The position numbers and the translations under genes were made by a program. Below are positions 58,198 through 64,000 of a stretch of DNA of 64,000 nucleotides, piece after piece; position 1 is the stretch's first letter, and each line of letters starts with the position of its first letter. The notes under the pieces were generated by a model. It saw only the letters and a list, made by a program, of their open reading frames with translations, ran no database searches and was not told where the DNA came from. The DNA comes from Arion vulgaris (lineage: Eukaryota; Mollusca; Gastropoda; Stylommatophora; Arionidae): NCBI GenBank assembly GCA_020796225.1, contig CM036756.1, positions 66,213,152-66,277,151 of the forward strand, in the 5' to 3' direction.

Positions 58198-59584
58198 GTT
58201 AATAATTTAATTGCATGCTTATTTTTTGCGTAACTCATAATTTTTTATTGCCAATATTTGGCTGGTTTATGTTACAGTACGATCATATAAACACAATCTA
58301 TATAGTTATTTCTTAATTTATACGTACAATTTTGAAATATTAAAATTTTTACACTTTTAATAATGAATTAGTAGGAGGGATTTATTATCATTTTAATTCG
58401 TTATGAAAATGAAATCATTTAAAAAATCAAATTGTACTATGATGGAAATATTGAAAACCTATACAAATGATCTATTTCCTGTACAATTTGATAATCACAG
58501 TGTGAAGTACTATTAGAAAAACACTATTTTAACAACCCCACAAAGATGAATTTTGTTTCACTAAAGTATAAATATGACTAAAAAGCTATGGAAATTCCAA
58601 TTAATATCACTGAAGCATAAAGCATTTTACGGTAAACATTTTATTGTAATCTGGGCTCAGAGCACCAGGTGTTACATTTATTATTACTCTTTTCTTATTT
58701 AGATCATAATGTCATGTTGCTACAAATTGTGTAATGTCCTAGACTTATTAGACTTGAATTTATACACTCATCTAAGAGTGACTAAACTGGTCAAGAAGAA
58801 CATTCGCAAACAAACGACAAACACTCACCAGTCTGCCAGCACTAATGGTGATTTATTTATCTTTTCACGTTTTAGTTTCTCTCATAATCACACTCTTCTT
58901 TCTTGTGAATCATGTATTTTAAGATTGGATGATTTTTTAAATTGCACCGTTGCTTCTACTTTGTGCCATTCTCTAACACTGGTACTCTTTAACTTTATAA
59001 TGTAGCATTCTTGAATTAACAGAAATAGAACGAGTTGGAGGTCATAGACAACCTAACATGTTAGCATATACATTTATTTGAAAATGTAACTAATACTGTT
59101 GATAATGCATTTTTGTGGTGTAATGTAGCATTCCTTGTCCATTATCACTCCTTAATTAAGGAGCATGGGGGCTACTACTGCATTTAGTCCTCCACCAGGA
59201 GGTATTTGAATACTCTCAGTAGTTTTTGTAGCACTTTGTTTTACATAACAAGATGACTAGTCCCATATACAACTTTTGTTTTACATAACAAGATCACTAG
59301 TCCCATATACAACTTTCCGAATGTATCTTATATGATGTACATAGTACCATTATGTTGCTACTAGGATCAAGTCCTGGGATTCAAAGGTTCAATTGAAGTA
59401 ATCACAGCCTCCTGCCTCATAAAAAAATACATAATTTAGGTTAGGAAAGAGAACTTTAAACTCATAAACTAAAGAGGTTGTTTGTTTCTTTCATGTTGTA
59501 GATTATGTTGTTTTTCTAATTTTTATTTTGTTTTAGTATTGTTGTTAGAGATTTACTTGCTTTTGTATTGTTTAAAATTAACAG
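58198..59584. other. LRRFIP intron 4, mostly unassigned
   Basis: A 40-bp tandem pair (cataacaagatgactagtcc / cataacaagatcactagtcc) lies at about 59238-59315. Nothing else is recognised. Confidence 0.5.
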
Positions 59585-59602
59585 AAAAGAGCTCTTAAAC
59601 TG
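59585..59602 (+). CDS. Candidate 18-nt LRRFIP microexon (KRALKL)
   Basis: An acceptor (attaacag) and a strong donor (CTG|gtgagt) bracket six codons in phase 0, so inclusion would keep the LRRFIP frame. There is no homology support; it may be a chance pair of splice sites. Confidence 0.25.
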
Positions 59603-60702
59603 GTGAGTAGTAATTGCCGGAGGTATTAAATGAAACCGACTTTAAGCTGTGAGGACGCAGACTTATTGAGCATGGCTATTACCACACTATTTGGACGGCC
59701 TTACCATCTGTTAATGATTTGTTGTGTGCATGCGCTTTTTGTTTTCACCAAATCCTTATTGTTTAATGTGGAGGCATGAAAAAGAGAAAGGGAAGGTTTT
59801 TTTGTTGAAACCTTTCTTTAAAAAAAAAGAAATAGTTTTACAAGTTATTGAGTTTAGTCTAATAAAATCTTATGTAAATCTTAATCATTATCACCATTGC
59901 TGTTGTGTATAAATTGTTGTATATTAAATCTTTTCTGCAACCCTCTGTCCAGCAGTTTTGCCTGTTGTCATTATATGTTATAACTTCCAGGCATGTTTCA
60001 GTTTAACACTAACAGACACTTTAGTTTTTGCAATCTGTTACTTTTTTTCATATCGTCTTTCAGTTTTAGACATCTAATGAAAATTCAGCACTTTCTTTTG
60101 AAGCACACCAATAACCTCCATTTGTTTCCATGTTTGTTACATTCTTCTTTGAGCCCTGGCTACCTGTACCGTAAAAACCCATTCCCTGATCAAAAACAGT
60201 GTTATAAAAAAAAAAACCGAGATAATTTGGCACAACTAAGTGCTCTATAATCCGTAATTGACTTACCGGTCATCTCTTATATTCCTTCTTATTATATATT
60301 TTCAGGAGACCAAGTTGTATTAAATTTACTTGATACATTACGTATACATGGTTTAACTAAATTTAATAAAATTTTGATTTTTGAAGAAAAAACTTCATTT
60401 TGAAAGTTGCTTGGTTCATTGTGAAATAAAACTATTGAATAAAATAATAAAAAAATAAGTAACATCGGATAAGAAGTTTGCATATTTTTAATCAGAAGGG
60501 ATTTTTACCCATGACTAATTGTCCTACTATTAACGTATAATTAATTTTCTTTCTTCACTAACTCAAGTATAATAATCAGCTATTAGTAAATTAACTGAAA
60601 GTTGAAGTAATTCTCTCTCTCTCGCGATCACTGCTTAGACTGAACTACCAGATTTTCCCATAAATTCAAATTTTTTGTCTTATTCATGTAGAAATCTGAT
60701 TC

Positions 60703-62170
60703 TTCTTCTTCGATCGTTCTAGGCCTGTTTTAATCATTCTCATTGTGATATATAAACAGCCAAACATCAGAACGTGATGTTCGTGCACCAGCCTTCAGCA
60801 CCTATTGGAGCCCAGTTGCTTATCCTTCGGTGGGGTGTTCGTTTCAGCCAGCTTTTGATTTACTAGGGTGAGCTTTCCCTAGGGTTCGATCAGCTTTGCC
60901 GTATTTTGGGCTTTGTGATCTACGCCGGGACAGTGAGTTACGCTGTTTATACCCGTTCTGACTGAGAAATATTTCTCGGGCTTGTAAGCTTATCCTCGGA
61001 CGGCGTCTTACTCGTATAAGACACCGTGTAAAGTATCGGCCTTCGCCAATGTTCAGACCCGAACTTCCTGTTTGATCCGTACATTGTCGGCCTTGCTTTA
61101 CCGTACATTTTTAGTTTGTTCGGGAAGGAACATTCTCAGCCTTTTCTAGACGCGTGATTGTCGTGGCAATTTGCAATTAACCTCAAAGCACTGGCATGGG
61201 GCCGAGTACAAACAATGTAGAGGGTCGTTTCAGTCGGCACTATCAGCGTAACTGAGGATTTTGCGCTCGCGCCATCACCCGCCCCAGTTATTCCGGGGAT
61301 GTTAGTTACGACTGGAATCGAACCTTGCCCGGTTGCCCCAAGGCTGGCAGTTCCGTTAGGCACCACCAACCTCAGCTCCCCGGGGATGCCAATTTTAATC
61401 GCACAGTACCTTGCACGGTTTTCCCAGGGCGGTAGTTTCGTTATGCACTAAACGCAACTTGTTCTTTTGCGCTCTGCAAACCTTGCCCAGTACATGTATC
61501 TGCACCAGGCTACCAATGCGGGTCAGCTGCAATCTTCTCTCGCACCAACACGAGGGTAGACTTTATTCGTTACGGTCCTGTCTTATTTATTCTTGCCGAC
61601 GGGCTGGCAATGTTTGCCCCTCCTCAGGGCTTCGAGCTTCGCCCTACGTGGGCATACTTTGGTCACTGGATGCACCTCTCATCCATGTCTGAGACGTTTG
61701 TTGCTGTTTCTTTGCGTTCAGGGACTTGGGCAATATCTTGTTGGACATCGGTCAGGAGATTTGTGCATTTTGTTTGTATGTATCTTTATCGTATTTCGAC
61801 TTGCACTGCTACCACTACCAGTAGTTTTCTCTCCCGATCCCTGCCCCTCTTAGCCAGACCGGAACCAGAGTCTGTTTTCAGGGTCACCGCGTGGAGGTTA
61901 GGGGCAGGGTCTTGGTTAGCGCGCCCCCCCGCTAACCCTGGCTCATGTTACCACCATGACCTCATGAGCCTTTTGACCCCGAAATCTGATTCATGCAGCC
62001 TTAGCATGGGTGTGTTTCGTCGCATCTTTACGTAATTTGGAGCTCTGGTGCTTATCCTTCGGCGACATGTCTGGTTTTAGCCAGTGTTTACTGGGTTTGC
62101 TCTCCGTCAGCCTTGGGCTGTCCCAGCCGACCTGCAAGGCAGCAGGTTGTTGCAGTAATTGATCATTATC
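60703..62170. repeat. GC-rich, CpG-containing insertion-like block
   Basis: This 1.4-kb block is markedly GC-richer than its surroundings. It is bounded by related segments cttatccttcggtggggtgt...ccagcttttgatttactagg (about 60830) and cttatccttcggcgacatgt...ccagtgtttactgggtttg (about 62052), and ends in ttatcatcat. The left 200 bp resemble SINE B. The open frame 61610-62035 has no recognisable protein. It may be a retroelement leader, but its nature is unknown. Confidence 0.55.
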
Positions 62171-62484
62171 ATCATATGTCAAGTTCCTTGAGCAATACTC
62201 CCTCAACAGTTTAAGATATTTTAGACTAAAGAGATGCTGTTATCATCATGAAACCATTGTAGACTTTCTTGTATCACAATGTCACTATCCCTTATTTTCC
62301 ATCTCTGTCTCATCTCATCCACCATCAGTTTTTAAGATCTTTTACAATAAGCTTTCACTTGCAACTACCATTTTCATAATAAGGCTGGGGTTGCCGATAA
62401 CGACGTTGATAACATGCTTCTCTAATGATCACATGTTGTGGAAATTGTGGAGTTTGAGGTCAGCTTGGACCAACAATTTTTGGT

Positions 62485-62690
62485 GTGCACACAGTTTGCG
62501 GTTGGACTACAGGAAACCCCAATCCTTTATTTGGGAATCTAAATTACAAGTACCTCTGAAGTTAGAGTAAGGCTTGCCTGAATAGTGACAGACACTGGTG
62601 ATGAGAAAAGCAAGTTTTCATGCAAAAATCTGTAAGAGGTGCCTTATTAGGAAACCATGACTATGCTTGAATTTAATAACAGGTGAATAA
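62485..62690 (+). repeat. Repeat family J copy
   Basis: It pairs with 53216-53420 (gcacacagtttgcggttgga, acctctgaagttagagtaag, accatgactatgctt). The acctctgaagtt block also occurs in SINE D. Confidence 0.75.
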
Positions 62691-63745
62691 AGCTGTTTTT
62701 CTTGGCTTTTCAAATTATATATATTCTTTGTTTTCTTAAGCATTCTTTGTAATCAAAGCTAATCTTAGATTCTTAAAATTCCTTTGGGTATCATATAACT
62801 TTTAACACCAGCCTTTTCGGTTTGCTAACAAAAAAAATCATGCAGGTAGTCCAGTGTTTATATTATTGTTTGTTTCAAACCTTAATAGAGAACATGTATG
62901 CACTTTTTCCCCTTGTGTCAGTGAAGCGTGTATTTTCAGCTTCCTGTAGATCTTTCTCGTACTAATTTGTTTGAACATAGTAGATTTCCCAACATTTTTT
63001 ATAATCCAAGATGTCTTCTAGACACTTGATATGGCAGTAAGTGCGATGCGCAGAGCTCCACAGTTTTCAACTTCTGAATTTCCCCATAGCCTTTTAAGAC
63101 CTTAGTGTATGAAGTACATGCCACTTCACATTTCTATGCCCTAGTAGGCAGTAGATAGGAGGTCAATTCCTATCCTCATGTGTGGAACGTTGAGTGTCGG
63201 ATTGAAAACACAAAATCTTCTTACGCCTAAACCGATAAACGAATGCTTATGCATTAAGGTAATCCATCCCACTGTGGCTCTCTTCGATCTTTGAATACTC
63301 ACTGAAGATGAAGTTGATTTCCCCTCAGCAGCCAGGCATAAGTCTTCCTCAGTCTGCACTACAGTGGAGATCATGTTGAACCTTGCTTTGGTAGCCGGAC
63401 AAATTACCAGGACACCACTTGAGTTGGAGCAAGACTGTGACCAGTTTATTTTTTGATACTGTCTCAAAGATTTTGACATATAAGTCAAGTAGTATGAATG
63501 CTGGTTTTGTTAATAGAAGAAACTCGGATCACTCATAGGTTTAGGCAAGATCTAGTCATATTAGCTTTAAAAGAGTACATGACTTGCTGAATTACAGAAT
63601 TGAAATTATTGAGGATACTAACTGGCATTCTAACTTCAAAAGCTAATGCTTAGTACAGTGAGATCTCTAGTATGCTACAGCATTCTGTATTATGATATTG
63701 CTATTTCCTATTAATCACTAAAATGCACATTTCTAAAGAGTAAAT
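62691..63745. other. Right-end LRRFIP intron, nothing recognised
   Basis: No plausible LRRFIP coiled-coil exon was found. The minus-strand open frame 63141-63488 lacks any motif I know. Confidence 0.4.
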
Positions 63746-63747
63746 TC

Positions 63748-64000
63748 TTTTTCGAACACTTCATATCGACCACATTTAACTAACTCTAGTGTGACTTGTA
63801 TGTGATCTGAGCCTAAGAGTGATTGTACGTTGTGCCAGTTATGCACCTACAAGTAGGCCAGCACATCCGATTTCTGTGACGCTTTTTATTTACTAGGTAG
63901 CTTCCCTAGGCCCCTACCTCAGTTGCCTCTTACGACACGCCTTGTAGGTTGCAGTGGTACTATTCTTTGCTTTCTCACGGGCCCTGCACCACACTGGTGT
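63748..64000 (-). mobile_element. SINE B copy, cut by window end
   Basis: gatctgagcctaagagtgat, gtaggccagcacatccgatt and ttgcctcttacgacacgcct match the 51.25 kb copy; the head reaches the window edge. Confidence 0.88.

Noticed and set aside
60302..60330. An LRRFIP exon after ttttcag at 60304
   Set aside because: The frame reaches a stop within a few codons and no donor follows in phase.
61593..62035. 86 and 141 aa frames in the GC-rich block as a gene
   Set aside because: Open frames are expected in GC-rich text; no motif or start context supports them.
63141..63488. 115-aa minus-strand frame as a gene
   Set aside because: No family recognised, no splice or codon support, and it lies in an LRRFIP intron.

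Overview
This is a eukaryotic, AT-rich, intron-rich genomic window. It holds parts of two protein-coding genes placed head to head, inside a dense bed of interspersed repeats. The genes, the repeat types and the Drosophila-like start of the second gene suggest an arthropod or another invertebrate. A chelicerate-like genome is possible, but the sequence does not settle the species.

Left half, minus strand (436-33512): fifteen exons of a galactocerebrosidase (GALC, glycoside hydrolase family 59). All have GT-AG borders except one acceptor, and they join in frame to about 546 residues. Both family catalytic glutamates are present (in the WNEKSY and LWASEDYST motifs). The 5' exons (signal peptide and the glycine-rich FDGIGA region) and the 3' exons are not in the readable sequence. 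One exon (436-600) carries a single-base frame disruption. Right half, plus strand (48061-58197 and beyond): the first four coding exons of an LRRFIP1/2 (flightless-I interacting protein) homologue. All four are phase 0 at both ends; the gene runs off the right edge.

Introns and the intergenic gap are filled with mobile elements. There are five SINE families (called A to E here), several with clear 10-15 bp target-site duplications. One near-complete but decayed LINE has endonuclease, reverse transcriptase, RNase H and a (GAA)n tail (19645-24270). There are many 3' pieces of other LINEs, a Tigger/pogo DNA transposon with TIRs and TA duplication (1022-3348), a piggyBac-type MITE in a 52-55 bp minisatellite (15362-15666), and Penelope-like element pieces with a GIY-YIG domain and a hammerhead-like 3' motif. 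A 1.5 kb tandem duplication (50172-53203) and a 32-bp minisatellite lie in LRRFIP intron 1 and intron 2 respectively.

From about 33.5 to 44.25 kb the text changes character. Homopolymers are inflated, single intervening bases are lost, and every recognisable repeat is a damaged version of a clean copy elsewhere in the window. This looks like an assembly-quality failure around an inverted repeat, not biology. It coincides with the loss of the GALC 5' end.

No prokaryotic features, CRISPR arrays or rRNA genes were seen. The best biological leads are the LINE/SINE 3'-tail relationships, the ribozyme-like Penelope motif, and the GALC gene itself.
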